This document shows positions 14,706 through 24,770 of a DNA stretch of 29,743 bases, piece by piece. The stretch lies in assembly GCA_964354225.1 (NCBI GenBank), contig CAYGZC010000193.1, positions 1 to 29,743 of the forward strand, written 5' to 3'. This stretch comes from CAYGZC01 sp964354225. GTDB lineage: Bacteria > Bacteroidota > Ignavibacteria > UBA10030 > SZUA-254. A program made the position numbers and the translations under genes. The first letter of the stretch is position 1; every line of letters starts with the position of its first letter. Below the pieces are notes generated by a model, which did not search any database, was not told where the DNA came from, and was given only the letters and a program-made list of their open reading frames with translations.

Positions 14706-15884
14706 ATGGCTAATAATAAAGAAGAAGCAATTTCTGAACAGAAGGGAGTAAGCTTTTTGGATTACATAAATGTTGTTTGGAGATGGGGAAAATTTATCGC
14801 AATCAACACACTGGTTATAGCTGTGTGTGCAATTATCATCAGTTTGGTTCTTCCGAAGTGGTATAAAGCCACTGCCTCTATACTTTCACCGAAGGATCAA
14901 GGACTATTGAATTTCTTTGGTGGTGCCAATTCTGTCATCCGGGGATTGTCTTCGCTTCCAAAGATTGGTGGTTTTGGCCAAAATCCAGGAGCTTTCAATT
15001 ATTTTGCTATTTTGAAAAGCCGATCAGCAATGGAATCTGTAGTCAAGGAATTTAACCTTATGCAGGTATATGGAATTGATAATGGCTCAATGGAGGATGC
15101 AATAAAAGTTCTGAATGGGAATGTCGCATTCGAATTTCAAGACGATGATTACATTACAATCGATATTTATGATAAAGACCCAAACCGTGCCGCTGCAATT
15201 GCTAATTATTTCGTCGATATCCTGAACACGATGAGTATCAATCTTGCCACCAGGGAAGCAAAAAATAATCGTGAGTTTATTGAACGTCGGTTGGATAGCA
15301 CAAGGGAAAATCTCCGAAAAGCAGAAGACGCGCTTGCAAAATTTCAGGAGCGAAAAGGAATCATGATGACTCCTGAACAAACATCAACGATTTCTGCTAT
15401 TGCAGATTTGTTTGCTCTGAAAGCGAAAAAAGAAATCGAAATTGCCATTCTTGAGAGAACGGTAACACAAAGCAATGAAGTCCTAAATCAACTCAAATTG
15501 GAATTGAGCGAGCTTGACAAGAAATTGGCAACTTTTCCTCAAGCGGGCGTCGAATCGTTTCGCTTATACCGTGATATGGCAACTGAACAAAAAATCTTAG
15601 AAGTTCTTATCCCTCTTTATGAACAAGCAAAAATCAACGAACAAAAAGATGTACCAGTTTTGCTTGTCCTTGATAAAGCTATTCCACCAGAGCGAAAAGC
15701 CAAACCACAGCGGTTATTAATTGTTTTGTCATCAACCACACTCTTCTTTTTCTTTTCGATCCTTCTCGCGTTCACGATGCAAGCTATTCTACGTAGGAAG
15801 GAAGCACTGAAAACTTTCGAAAAGAAAATACAGCAATACACCATTAAAATTGCTTCGATCTACCGCATTGATTTGACCAGATGA
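14706..15884 (+). CDS. Chain-length determinant (Wzz-like) protein
   Basis: A 392-residue inner-membrane polysaccharide co-polymerase. It has the Wzz layout: cytoplasmic start (ISEQKGVSFLDYINVVWRWG), first membrane helix about 34-51, a large periplasmic region with long coiled-coil stretches (LDSTRENLRKAEDALAKFQ; AILERTVTQSNEVLNQLKLE), and a second helix about 345-364 preceded by the Pro-rich ERKAKPQR. It ends soon after the second helix, so there is no fused tyrosine-kinase domain and no kinase gene nearby. It would set polymer length with the Wzy-like protein and connect to the export protein. AGAGGA upstream is a plausible ribosome-binding site. The stop overlaps the flippase start (ATGA, 15881-15884). 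Confidence 0.88.
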   Translation: MANNKEEAISEQKGVSFLDYINVVWRWGKFIAINTLVIAVCAIIISLVLPKWYKATASILSPKDQGLLNFFGGANSVIRGLSSLPKIGGFGQNPGAFNYFAILKSRSAMESVVKEFNLMQVYGIDNGSMEDAIKVLNGNVAFEFQDDDYITIDIYDKDPNRAAAIANYFVDILNTMSINLATREAKNNREFIERRLDSTRENLRKAEDALAKFQERKGIMMTPEQTSTISAIADLFALKAKKEIEIAILERTVTQSNEVLNQLKLELSELDKKLATFPQAGVESFRLYRDMATEQKILEVLIPLYEQAKINEQKDVPVLLVLDKAIPPERKAKPQRLLIVLSSTTLFFFFSILLAFTMQAILRRKEALKTFEKKIQQYTIKIASIYRIDLTR

Positions 15885-17443
15885 ATGATTTTTCTGCTCA
15901 ACAATCAGGTGTGAGTTTATCGAATAATCAGAAGCCGATTTCTCGTTTGCTTTTCCGTAATACTTTTTACAACCTGTTCACACAGGTATCACTGTTAGTT
16001 GTTGCGCTCTGGAGCTTGCCAATAATAGTTCGGGGATTGACCAACGAGCGTTTCGGTTTGCTCTCGTTAGTTTGGGCAATTATTGGTTATTTCACTCTTC
16101 TTGATTTTGGCATCAGCAGGGCTAACACAAAGTTCCTCTCAGAAGCTTTAGCGTTAAACGATAAAGTGCAAACCAGAAAGCTTATTTGGACTTCACTTTT
16201 CATTACAGGGATTTTGGGAATTGCCAGTGCCATTATCATAATTCTGATAACACCATTTTTGATTAGCAGTATATTTAAAATCGACTTATCACTGGTTGAG
16301 GAGGCAAAATCGGCCTTAGTTCTGTCGGCGTTTAGTATTCCGTTTATGTTGATCTTCGGAAGCCTCAAAGGTTTTCAGATGGCACTTCAGCGATTCGAAA
16401 TTGTCAATATATTTCAGGGAATAATGGGTGCTGTGCAGTGGGTAGGATCAGTCGTGTTGATATGGATGGGGTATGGACTCCAATCAATAATCCTGTTGAC
16501 GGTCGGCATCAGAATTCTTCTTACACTTGTAGCAATTGTTATTTTACCCCGCCTTATCCCACATATTTATGACAGTGTTCACCTTTGGGATAGCAATGTA
16601 TTGAAAAAACTTTTTTCGTTTGGTAGTTGGTTGACAATATCACAAGTGATAAGTCCATTGTTCCTATATGTCGATCGATTTTTTATAGGAACATTTCTAT
16701 CGTTGACGGCAGTAGCGTATTATTCTGTTCCGCAAGAAGCCTTGAGCCGACTTCTGATAATACCGATGAGTTTGACTTCAACGTTGTTTCCAGCTCTCAG
16801 TGAACAATCGATTTTGCCGACAGAAGCAAGTAGAGCAAATACAATGTATTCTCGTTCAATGAAGTATTTATTCTTGTTGATTTTACCTCTGGTCGTTATC
16901 TTCATTGCTTATGCTTCAGATATCCTTACGCTCTGGGTGGGTAAAGATTATGCGATGAATAGCGTGGTAATATTCCAAATACTTTCATTTGGATTTTTAT
17001 TTAATGCGCTCGCTCAAATTCCCATTACCGCGCTTCATGCTTTCAACCGTCCTGATCTTACTGCGAAATTTCATCTAATCGAATTTCCTTTGATGATTAT
17101 TCTAAATCTTATTTTGATTCCGCGGATAGGTATTATGGGGGCAGCCATTGCATGGAGCTTTCGTGTGATTCTTGATGCGTTTCTTCTTTTTTTTGCATCC
17201 CGTCGCTATGTGAAAATAATTAATACAAGAAATCAAAATGGTAAAACCCATCACTGGACATTGCCTATCGGTATTTTTACGATCATTGTATCGATAGTAT
17301 TGTCTTTTCTGTATGGTAATCAATTAAAGATTCCACTAACTATTTTATTCACTGTACTATACGGATTAAGCATCTGGTTTTATGTTTTTGATAGCGATGA
17401 TCGGAATTATTTTCTCCAAATCAGATCGAAATTATTTAATTGA
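15881..17443 (+). CDS. Polysaccharide flippase (Wzx-like, MOP superfamily)
   Basis: A 520-residue integral membrane protein with about 12-14 hydrophobic segments over its whole length. The N-terminal part (NTFYNLFTQVSLLVVALWSL, then FGLLSLVWAIIGYFTLLDFG) is typical of MOP-superfamily polysaccharide transporters that flip undecaprenyl-PP-linked repeat units to the outer face of the inner membrane. LFPALSEQ and FNRPDLTAKF are also family-like. Presence beside Wzy- and Wzz-like genes supports the Wzx role. It overlaps the previous gene by four bases and ends ten bases before the next. Confidence 0.9.
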   Translation: MNDFSAQQSGVSLSNNQKPISRLLFRNTFYNLFTQVSLLVVALWSLPIIVRGLTNERFGLLSLVWAIIGYFTLLDFGISRANTKFLSEALALNDKVQTRKLIWTSLFITGILGIASAIIIILITPFLISSIFKIDLSLVEEAKSALVLSAFSIPFMLIFGSLKGFQMALQRFEIVNIFQGIMGAVQWVGSVVLIWMGYGLQSIILLTVGIRILLTLVAIVILPRLIPHIYDSVHLWDSNVLKKLFSFGSWLTISQVISPLFLYVDRFFIGTFLSLTAVAYYSVPQEALSRLLIIPMSLTSTLFPALSEQSILPTEASRANTMYSRSMKYLFLLILPLVVIFIAYASDILTLWVGKDYAMNSVVIFQILSFGFLFNALAQIPITALHAFNRPDLTAKFHLIEFPLMIILNLILIPRIGIMGAAIAWSFRVILDAFLLFFASRRYVKIINTRNQNGKTHHWTLPIGIFTIIVSIVLSFLYGNQLKIPLTILFTVLYGLSIWFYVFDSDDRNYFLQIRSKLFN

Positions 17444-17452
17444 AAAACAAAC

Positions 17453-18775
17453 ATGTGGATGTTCCTAATATTAATATCTGGTATTATTTTTATCCTTCTG
17501 GGCAGATGGATATTCGGTAAATGGTTCAACCATGTGAGTCTCTATGCGGGTATATGGAGCGGATCACTAGCACTTTTTGAACTGCGGCTTATCAATTACT
17601 ATCCTTTAGAGTCAGAGACTTGGATTATTATTCTTACAGGTTGGCTTGCATTTCTACTTGGATCAGTTACTGTGGTCATTGCTAAGCTTGCTCTTGGCAA
17701 ATCCGATATAAATTCGTTGTCTCAATTAGCGGTTACTACCAACTTGATCGAAAGAGAGCAACATCTTCTTGAGAAAATTTTGTGGGTGTTAAACATTATT
17801 ACTTTATTCGCAGCTTTACATTCTTGGTATCTTCTGATTAATAAATTTGGCAGCATTTCTGGAGTGTTTGTTTATGGCTCTCTTCTTTATTCGTTTCGCG
17901 TGTCTGAAGGATTACCCGGTAGTATCCCTTATATCAGCTCTCTTTCTTTGACAGCAACGCTTCTTGCAGGTGTGTACACTACACTTGTTGGAAGAGTGAA
18001 GTTGATCGCTATTCTTCCCATTTTTATTGTTGTTATTATTGACCTTTCAAGTATGGGAAGGGCACTTATGGTGATGGCGGCAATTCTCTTTTGCACCGGT
18101 TATTTTCTTATGCCTCATCCCAAGCGTATGTTACAAATAAAGACTTCAGTCTCGAAATATAAAAGGTTTGTATCGGTGCTAGTAGCTATTGCTTTGCTTA
18201 TTGGTGGTGGTGAACTTGTAAGAAGTACGCGGCACGTAAATGAGGATTTTCAAGCTGCTAATCGTACTCTTCAGCAATTGCAAGGTGCGAGCTTCATAAC
18301 GCCTTCTATTTATTTGTACCTAACTGTTCATCACGGTGTGCTCAATCAATATTTAAAACAAAACAGTGAACACGCACCTGTTGGTAGTAATACCTTTGCT
18401 TCGGTGTTTAGAATTTTAGAAAAGTTTGGTTTTAATACGCATGTTAATACATATCAGATTCCATACAATACTCCGATCGGGGCTAATACAGGTACATACC
18501 TACGTGAGCTTCATGCTGATTTTGGATTAATTGGGATCTTGGTAATACCATATCTTATCGGTTTGAGCATGTCTTTCCTTTGGTATAGGTTAAGGGAGAA
18601 GAAAAAATATGTTGATCTGGCTCTCATGGGATATCTACAAGTTGTTGTAGGGATGAGTCTTTTCTACATTGCAACTAGAGCGGGCTATTTGCTTGTATAT
18701 CTTATTGGGTCTCTTGTAATGGGCATGATTCTTGATCGTTTATCATCGAATAATAAGTCACTCAACTCATGGTAA
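17453..18775 (+). CDS. Oligosaccharide repeat-unit polymerase (Wzy-like)
   Basis: A 440-residue membrane protein with around ten to twelve predicted helices and a large hydrophilic loop at about 265-350 that contains HHGVLNQYLKQN and NTPIGANTGTYLRELHADFG. This loop followed by LIGILVIPYLIGLSMSF is characteristic of the O-antigen/oligosaccharide polymerase group, where the periplasmic loop binds the glycan. Wzy proteins are poorly conserved, so the call rests on topology, the loop motif and the place beside Wzx- and Wzz-like genes. An 82-base gap follows. Confidence 0.82.
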   Translation: MWMFLILISGIIFILLGRWIFGKWFNHVSLYAGIWSGSLALFELRLINYYPLESETWIIILTGWLAFLLGSVTVVIAKLALGKSDINSLSQLAVTTNLIEREQHLLEKILWVLNIITLFAALHSWYLLINKFGSISGVFVYGSLLYSFRVSEGLPGSIPYISSLSLTATLLAGVYTTLVGRVKLIAILPIFIVVIIDLSSMGRALMVMAAILFCTGYFLMPHPKRMLQIKTSVSKYKRFVSVLVAIALLIGGGELVRSTRHVNEDFQAANRTLQQLQGASFITPSIYLYLTVHHGVLNQYLKQNSEHAPVGSNTFASVFRILEKFGFNTHVNTYQIPYNTPIGANTGTYLRELHADFGLIGILVIPYLIGLSMSFLWYRLREKKKYVDLALMGYLQVVVGMSLFYIATRAGYLLVYLIGSLVMGMILDRLSSNNKSLNSW

Positions 18776-18857
18776 AGAAATTTATGATTTATTCAAGTTA
18801 TTCCCACATATTCTTGTTATATGCTGGTGTCAATATTATATAGAGAGGAAGTAAGTA

Positions 18858-19829
18858 ATGGATCTCTCCATTATCATTGTCAATACAAATGAGAGGCATG
18901 TATTGAAGCCCTGCTTGCAATCCGTGTTTGCGCAGACAAAAGGTATAGACTTTGAAGTCATCGTGGTTGACAATGCATCTACAGATGGCACTCTGGAGGT
19001 GTTAGCAAATGAATTTCCTCAAGTTAAGGTAATACCAAATAAAGAGAATCTGGGTTTTGCCGGTGCAAACAATAGAGGCATCAAAGAAGCGTCTGGTAAA
19101 TATGTTCTCTTGCTGAATCCAGACACGGAAGTGCTCAATGGTGCAATTCAAAAAACAGTTGAGTTCATGAATGAACATCCTCGTGCAGGAATCGCGGGAT
19201 GCAAATTGATTTTTCCAAACGGAAAATTACAGGCGAGTATTCGCTCATTTCCCACAGTATGGAATCTCTTTGTGGAAGCAACATTTCTTTACAAGTTGTT
19301 TTCAAGAACTAAACTATTTGGGAAGTATTATTTTTCGTACTTTGATTATGCTACAGATATACAAGTTGATTGGGTTTCTGGGGCATATTTCTTAATTAGG
19401 CGGGAGACGATAGATAAAATCGGTATATTAGATGAGCAATTCTACCTATATACTGAAGAGACCGATTATTGCTATCGAGCAAAGCAGGCTGGTTTTGAAG
19501 TCTGGTTTATCCCACATGGTGAGGTTATACATTATTGGGGAGGTATGAGTGCGATCAACAAGCGAGTTGCTGTCTGGATGCAACGGAGTCAATTATTGTT
19601 TTACCAAAAACATTACCACAGCTATAAAAGATATTTGTTCATTACTATGAAGTATTTTAACCTGACAATTCGTTTTATCTGCTATCTTCTTGGAGGAATA
19701 TTATTAATGAATAAGAATCTTATTACCAAATCGCAGTACGCTGGTTATGCGATCTATAGACTTCTAACAGCTCGTTGGAAATATATTCATGGCTATAGTG
19801 GTAAAGTAACTCCATGGGAACCATATTGA
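18858..19829 (+). CDS. Glycosyltransferase family 2 (rhamnosyltransferase-like)
   Basis: A 323-residue GT-A-fold glycosyltransferase. Visible motifs are LSIIIVNTNERHVL, VVDNASTDGT (36-45), NLGFAGANNRGI, LLLNPDTEV with the DxD-equivalent NPDT at 87-90, VSGAYFLIRRE, and the catalytic acidic stretch EETDYCYRAKQAG near 201-213. The same set is found in WbbL-type rhamnosyltransferases, which fits the upstream dTDP-sugar genes, though the donor cannot be fixed by sequence. It closely resembles the N-terminal domain of the fusion at 27200. GAGAGGAAG upstream of the ATG is one of the better ribosome-binding sites in the window. Confidence 0.9.
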   Translation: MDLSIIIVNTNERHVLKPCLQSVFAQTKGIDFEVIVVDNASTDGTLEVLANEFPQVKVIPNKENLGFAGANNRGIKEASGKYVLLLNPDTEVLNGAIQKTVEFMNEHPRAGIAGCKLIFPNGKLQASIRSFPTVWNLFVEATFLYKLFSRTKLFGKYYFSYFDYATDIQVDWVSGAYFLIRRETIDKIGILDEQFYLYTEETDYCYRAKQAGFEVWFIPHGEVIHYWGGMSAINKRVAVWMQRSQLLFYQKHYHSYKRYLFITMKYFNLTIRFICYLLGGILLMNKNLITKSQYAGYAIYRLLTARWKYIHGYSGKVTPWEPY

Positions 19830-19909
19830 ACTCGGATATGTAATTCTTGAAGTAGCAAAAGATGAGTGTGGAAATTCACAATACGAGATTCAAAACTAAT
19901 GAATAGTGA

Positions 19910-21073
19910 ATGCTTAAAGACCGTAATATAATAATTTTTGGTGATGATTGGGACCGTCATCCATCGACCATACAGCATATTACACGTATTCTTGCGAAGT
20001 CAAATCGGATTCTCTGGGTGAGTTCGCTCGGGTTGCGAAAACCTCGCTTAAAAGTTTATGATGTAAAACGGATTGTAGAAAAAATTGGAAAGATGTTGGT
20101 TCAACCAACGAGACAAACACCCGCAGTCCCGGTCATTGAAATTCATCCATTAATATTTCCATTTTATGATTTCAAAGTAATACGGATTATTAATGCGTTT
20201 ATTCTTAGGACACAAATTCAACGAAAAATGAAAAAGCTCAATTTTTCTAATGTCATTCTCCTTATCTCAACACCGCTTGTTGCAGATCTCGTCGGGAAAT
20301 TCGGGGAAGTATCGAGCTATTATCTTTGTTTCGACGATTACAGTCGCTTCAACGGTGTGTACCGATCGATTCCTTCTATGGAAAAGAAAGTGCTCGATCA
20401 GGTTAATGGCTGTTTTTCTATATCTGATGATCTATTACAGAGTCGACTATGTAAATCTGGTGAGAATCATTATCTTCCACAGGGAGTTGACGATGAACAT
20501 TTCAGCTCGATAGCGATAGAAATTCCCAGACAAATAGAAAACATTAAGAAGCCAATTATTGGTTATTTTGGACTAATCTCAAACTGGGTTGACGTTGATT
20601 TAGTTCGAGAATGTGCAAAAACTTATCCCTCAATATCATTCGTTCTGATTGGTAAAGCAAATATTGATTTATCAACATATTTGGATGTACATAATATGTT
20701 CTTACTTGGTGAAGTACCATATGAACAACTTCCAGCGTATGCACAGAGATTCGATGGAGGGATCGTTCCATTTATTGTTAATGAATTGACAAAAGCGGCG
20801 AATCCTATTAAGATATTAGAATATCTGGCTGTGGGGCTACCTGTCGTTTCAACAAATCTTCCTGAGGCAAGAAAATTTGGCGACTGTGTTCTCGTTGCTG
20901 GAGATAATAAAGAATTTGTGCTTCTCATAAAGGTAGCACTCGAAAAGAATAGTTCGAACGAGAAGCGAGAAAGGCAAGTGAAAGCACGCCAGTATTCATG
21001 GACTGCCGTGTGTGAATCATTATCTCAGAGGATACAACAAATTGAAAAGAAAAACATTGGAAAAATAGATTAA
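19910..21073 (+). CDS. Glycosyltransferase, GT-B fold (GT4/TuaH-like)
   Basis: A 387-residue cytoplasmic glycosyltransferase with two Rossmann-like halves. The N-terminal half (NIIIFGDDWDRHPSTIQHIT) resembles TuaH-type and other sugar transferases that start with a 'WD-x-x-P-S-x-x-Q' stretch. The C-terminal half has GYFGLISNWVDVDLV, FVLIGKA, LLGEVPYEQLPAYAQRFD and the nucleotide-sugar motif NPIKILEYLAVGLPVVST, matching the GT4 E-x7 region. Donor and acceptor are unknown. It lies 80 bases after the GT2 gene and eight bases before the next gene. Confidence 0.85.
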   Translation: MLKDRNIIIFGDDWDRHPSTIQHITRILAKSNRILWVSSLGLRKPRLKVYDVKRIVEKIGKMLVQPTRQTPAVPVIEIHPLIFPFYDFKVIRIINAFILRTQIQRKMKKLNFSNVILLISTPLVADLVGKFGEVSSYYLCFDDYSRFNGVYRSIPSMEKKVLDQVNGCFSISDDLLQSRLCKSGENHYLPQGVDDEHFSSIAIEIPRQIENIKKPIIGYFGLISNWVDVDLVRECAKTYPSISFVLIGKANIDLSTYLDVHNMFLLGEVPYEQLPAYAQRFDGGIVPFIVNELTKAANPIKILEYLAVGLPVVSTNLPEARKFGDCVLVAGDNKEFVLLIKVALEKNSSNEKRERQVKARQYSWTAVCESLSQRIQQIEKKNIGKID

Positions 21074-21081
21074 GAGCCCGT

Positions 21082-22221
21082 TTGTTTCCATCAAATCAAA
21101 ATAGCATAACTATAACCCCTAAGTTACACATTCTCTATGTCGGTTTGAAGAACGATTATGGTAATCCTGCACTTGGTCGCAGTTTTGAGTATGTAAATTT
21201 TTTTGATACATTAAATCGATCAGGGAACTACAAAGTCGATATGTTCCTTATTGATGAAGTTATGCGTGAAGTTGGTCGGGAGAAGATGAATATTCAACTT
21301 CTGCACACAATCGAGCGCATTAAGCCGCATTGCTGTTTTTTTGTTTTATTCACCGATGAAATTAAAAAAGAGACGATTCGGGAAATTACCGAGAAATCTG
21401 GTAGTATAACGTTCAATTGGTTTGGCGACGATCATTGGAGATTTAATAACTATTCTCGTTTTTGGGCTCCATTATTCCATTGGGTTTCAACCACCGATAG
21501 CGCATCCGTCGAGAAGTACTTGGAGATTGGATATCAAAATATCATCAAGACACAATGGGGTTTCAATCATCATCTGTACCGGCATTTCGATATTCCCGTT
21601 GATCGATGGGTTACATTCGTTGGACAAGTGCATTCACAAAGACGGAAAATCATTTATCAATTAAAACAGCGTGGTGTTGTCATTGAATGCTGGGGGAGGG
21701 GCTGGAAGAACGGTCGGTTATCTCAGGATGAGATGATTAGGATGTACTCTCGAAGCAAAATCAACCTGAATTTCACTGAAAGTTCAATTGCTTTGCGATG
21801 GAAACCAATTATCAAGGTGTTCCTTAACCGTCGTGCGGATGATTCTCTTCATCTTAATTCTCCAACGACGATGGTTCAGAATACTATTGCATTGACAAGC
21901 CGACGCAGATCCCAGATAAAAGCGCGGAATTTTGAAATTCCCGGCTCCGGAGGTTTTCTCCTTACACAATATGCCGATGATCTTGAAAAATATTTTGTTC
22001 CCGGTAAAGAAATTGCCATTTTTTCAAATGCTGACGATCTTAAAGAAAAAATACAATATTACTTAAAACATGAAAAAGAACGCGAAGACATACGGTTGGC
22101 GGGATACCGACGAGCACTACGTGAACACACATTTGAACAAAGATTCCGAGAGATATTTCAAGCAATGGGATTGGGGTCTGACCTATGTATGAGTGATTCA
22201 TCTAAAAGGGGAATGACGTGA
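21082..22221 (+). CDS. CgeB-like glycosyltransferase (TTG start likely)
   Basis: A 379-residue protein resembling the CgeB/COG4641 family. It opens with ILYVGLKNDYGNPALGRSFE, has FNWFGDDHWRFNNYSRFWAP in the middle and a Glyco_trans_1-type C-terminal part (IPGSGGFLLTQYADDLEKYF, then REHTFEQRFREIF). The start is assigned to TTG at 21082, because the next in-frame ATG (21241) would remove the conserved opening; no strong ribosome-binding site is seen. Family members transfer sugars onto surface glycans or proteins; the substrate here is unknown. The final TGA overlaps the next ATG by one base. Confidence 0.8.
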   Translation: MFPSNQNSITITPKLHILYVGLKNDYGNPALGRSFEYVNFFDTLNRSGNYKVDMFLIDEVMREVGREKMNIQLLHTIERIKPHCCFFVLFTDEIKKETIREITEKSGSITFNWFGDDHWRFNNYSRFWAPLFHWVSTTDSASVEKYLEIGYQNIIKTQWGFNHHLYRHFDIPVDRWVTFVGQVHSQRRKIIYQLKQRGVVIECWGRGWKNGRLSQDEMIRMYSRSKINLNFTESSIALRWKPIIKVFLNRRADDSLHLNSPTTMVQNTIALTSRRRSQIKARNFEIPGSGGFLLTQYADDLEKYFVPGKEIAIFSNADDLKEKIQYYLKHEKEREDIRLAGYRRALREHTFEQRFREIFQAMGLGSDLCMSDSSKRGMT

Positions 22222-23372
22222 TGATTTTTGAATTGCTATTCTGGATCTCTCTGGGAATTGTTCTATATACGTATGGAATTTATCCGCTTCTTGTCTTTAT
22301 ACTTTCTAAGTTTGTAAAGCGAGGTCACGAAGAGATGAGAGATAATAAATTGCCGACAGTTTCCATGGTTATTTCGCTTTATAATGAAGAGAATATTTTA
22401 CCGGAGAAAATAAAAAATATTTGCTCTCTCGATTATCCCAAAGGTAAAATTGAACTTCTTTTCGGTTCCGATGGGTCAAATGATCGCACGAATTCAATTC
22501 TCTCGGAAGCAAAAGTACCGAATATAAAAACAATGGTCTTTCAGTATCGCCGGGGGAAAGCGAATATCCTGAATGATCTCATCCCCCAAGCAACAGGAGA
22601 AATAATTGTGTTTTCCGATGCAAATACAATGTATGATCCGGACGTTTTGCGCAAACTTGTTTTGCATTTTCAAGATTCTTCTGTCGGCGGTGTCTGCGGT
22701 GAACTACATCTTCATATCAATAAACAATCTGTTGGAGAGATTGGTGAAATATCATACTGGCAATATGAAAGCTTTTTAAAGCGTATGGAAAGTAAATATA
22801 GGACACTGCTCGGTGCCACGGGTGGAGTGTATGCAATACGAAAATCACTCTTTAAACCTTTGCCTATTTCAAAAGCAATCGTTGACGATTTTTTGATTCC
22901 TATGGAAATTATTCGTCGTGGATATCGCGTCGCTTATGAACCGGAAGCAAAGGCATATGAAGAATCAGTTGGATCGGTGCGGGGTGAATTCAAACGAAAG
23001 GTAAGAATTGGGGCGTCAAATTTTAACGGAATAAAAGAATTTGCTGATTTGTTACATCCGAAATATGGTTTTGTCTCTTTCGGATTGTGGTCACATAAAA
23101 TAATTCGATGGTTTGCTCCATTCTTTTTGTTGATAATATTGTTATGTACAACGATTCTCATGACAGAATCAGCGTTTTATAGCGGATTGTTTTTGTTAGA
23201 GATGCTATTTCTTACGCTAGGAATAATTAGTTTTATTTTTGAAACACGAAAAATCAGTTTAGGTTTTTTCGGATTTCCATACTATTTTATTGCCATGAAT
23301 TTGGCCCTTTTTATCGGATTTTTTAAATCTCTTTTTGGTAAACAGCGGTCCACATGGACGGTGATTCGATAA
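22221..23372 (+). CDS. Membrane glycosyltransferase family 2 (processive type)
   Basis: A 383-residue GT2 with a membrane helix at the N-terminus (about 4-30) and three at the C-terminus (about 293-372). Motifs are VSMVISLYNEENIL, LLFGSDGSNDRT, FSDANTMYDPD (D133-A-N in place of DxD), GGVCGELHL, ATGGVYAIRKSL and DDFLIPMEIIRRGYRV, followed by FKRKVRIGASNF in the place of the QxxRW acceptor-binding motif. Similar proteins build or extend membrane-bound glycans. The ATG at 22221 is used rather than the GTG at 22218; AAGGGG upstream is a plausible ribosome-binding site and the overlap with the previous stop is one base. Confidence 0.87.
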   Translation: MIFELLFWISLGIVLYTYGIYPLLVFILSKFVKRGHEEMRDNKLPTVSMVISLYNEENILPEKIKNICSLDYPKGKIELLFGSDGSNDRTNSILSEAKVPNIKTMVFQYRRGKANILNDLIPQATGEIIVFSDANTMYDPDVLRKLVLHFQDSSVGGVCGELHLHINKQSVGEIGEISYWQYESFLKRMESKYRTLLGATGGVYAIRKSLFKPLPISKAIVDDFLIPMEIIRRGYRVAYEPEAKAYEESVGSVRGEFKRKVRIGASNFNGIKEFADLLHPKYGFVSFGLWSHKIIRWFAPFFLLIILLCTTILMTESAFYSGLFLLEMLFLTLGIISFIFETRKISLGFFGFPYYFIAMNLALFIGFFKSLFGKQRSTWTVIR

Positions 23373-23381
23373 GATTAGAAT

Positions 23382-24770
23382 ATGACTGAAAAAGCTCGAT
23401 CAATATTTATCGATATAATAACAATATGCTTAGGATGGTCGATTTACTATATGTTTCGCATTCGCAGCGGCTGGCTCTCGTATTCCATGGAGCCCGAGTT
23501 CTGGGCGCCTGTGGTTGCGATATGCATTTACTGGCTGGTTGTATTTTTTCTGTTTGGTTTGTATCGTCCGTGGTACGCGAAGTCGCGCTTCGATGAGTTT
23601 GCCACTATATTCAAAGCAACAACATTTGGTGTTTTAGTACTCTTTTTTGCAATTTTTGTCGACGACCGCGGTGTCGGGTCGCCTATCCATTCACGTCTTC
23701 TGATTACTTTTTATTGGATACTTATAGTTCTTTTCGTTGGTGCGGGAAGATTTATACTGCATACATTCCAGCGCCGTATTCTCCTTGCAGGGATTGGCCT
23801 TCATACAACTATAATCGTCGGTTGGTCTCAGAAAGCGAGAGAACTTTATGACGAAGTAAAATCATTTCCAGCACTCGGTTACAAGATTATCGGATTTGTG
23901 CCTGTAGCGGAATTAAGTCAGCCGGAAAATTATCAAGAGGTACCAGTAATAGGGTCGATCCAAGAATTATCTAACATCATTGCCCAGCACAATGTTGAAG
24001 ATGTGTTGATCGCGCTTGATTCCACAGAACACGATCGGTTGCTATATGTCATTACTTCCTGCAATTCAAACAAGGTGAGTCTGAAAATTATTCCCGACCT
24101 TTACGACATTATCAGCGGACAAGCACGCACAAATCAAATTTATGGTTTTCCGCTTATTGAAATCATGCCCGAGCTGATGCAACCATGGGAATACGCAGTA
24201 AAACGAGCTATCGATATTGTTTTCTCGTTTGTAGTTCTATTTGTTGGATTGCCAATCTGGCTTCTTGTTGCAATAGCAATTAAACTTGACTCCAAAGGTT
24301 CCATCTTTTACATGCAAGAGCGGGTTGGGAAAGACGAGAAACATTTTCATATCATCAAGTTTCGGTCGATGGATGAAGAAGCCGAACGTCATTCAGGACC
24401 GGTATGGGCGAATAAAAAAGATCCGCGGATTACGCGTGTAGGAAAAATCATCAGGAAGCTCCGCATCGATGAAATACCCCAATTGATTAACGTACTCGAT
24501 GGTAAGATGAGTTTAGTTGGTCCAAGACCTGAGCGCCCGTTTTTCGTCGAACAACTCTCACAGGAAATTCCACTCTATAAACGCCGACTTAAAGTACGTC
24601 CCGGTATCACCGGTTGGGCACAAGTAAAACACAAGTACGATGAGAGCATTGAGGATGTCCGGAAAAAAGTGCAATACGATTTATCTTACATCGAAAATAT
24701 GTCATTGCGAATGGATCTGAAAATTCTTCTGAATACAATTGCAGTTGTATTGAAAGGGGAGGGGCACTGA
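23382..24770 (+). CDS. Initiating polyprenyl glycosylphosphotransferase (WbaP/WcaJ type)
   Basis: A 462-residue enzyme that starts repeat-unit synthesis by moving a sugar-1-phosphate from a nucleotide sugar to undecaprenyl phosphate. It has four N-terminal helices (about 7-24, 41-60, 79-93, 107-121), a CoA_binding_3 Rossmann domain (TTIIVGWSQKARELYDEVK, 142-160; to about 235), a re-entrant membrane helix (about 277-301) and the intact phosphoglycosyltransferase core: QERVGKDEKHFHIIKFRSM (312-330), catalytic D363-E364 in LRIDEIPQLINVLDG, SLVGPRPERP (377-386) and RPGITGWAQV. It begins nine bases after the previous gene and its TGA shares one base with the next ATG. It is probably the priming enzyme of this locus. 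Confidence 0.94.
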   Translation: MTEKARSIFIDIITICLGWSIYYMFRIRSGWLSYSMEPEFWAPVVAICIYWLVVFFLFGLYRPWYAKSRFDEFATIFKATTFGVLVLFFAIFVDDRGVGSPIHSRLLITFYWILIVLFVGAGRFILHTFQRRILLAGIGLHTTIIVGWSQKARELYDEVKSFPALGYKIIGFVPVAELSQPENYQEVPVIGSIQELSNIIAQHNVEDVLIALDSTEHDRLLYVITSCNSNKVSLKIIPDLYDIISGQARTNQIYGFPLIEIMPELMQPWEYAVKRAIDIVFSFVVLFVGLPIWLLVAIAIKLDSKGSIFYMQERVGKDEKHFHIIKFRSMDEEAERHSGPVWANKKDPRITRVGKIIRKLRIDEIPQLINVLDGKMSLVGPRPERPFFVEQLSQEIPLYKRRLKVRPGITGWAQVKHKYDESIEDVRKKVQYDLSYIENMSLRMDLKILLNTIAVVLKGEGH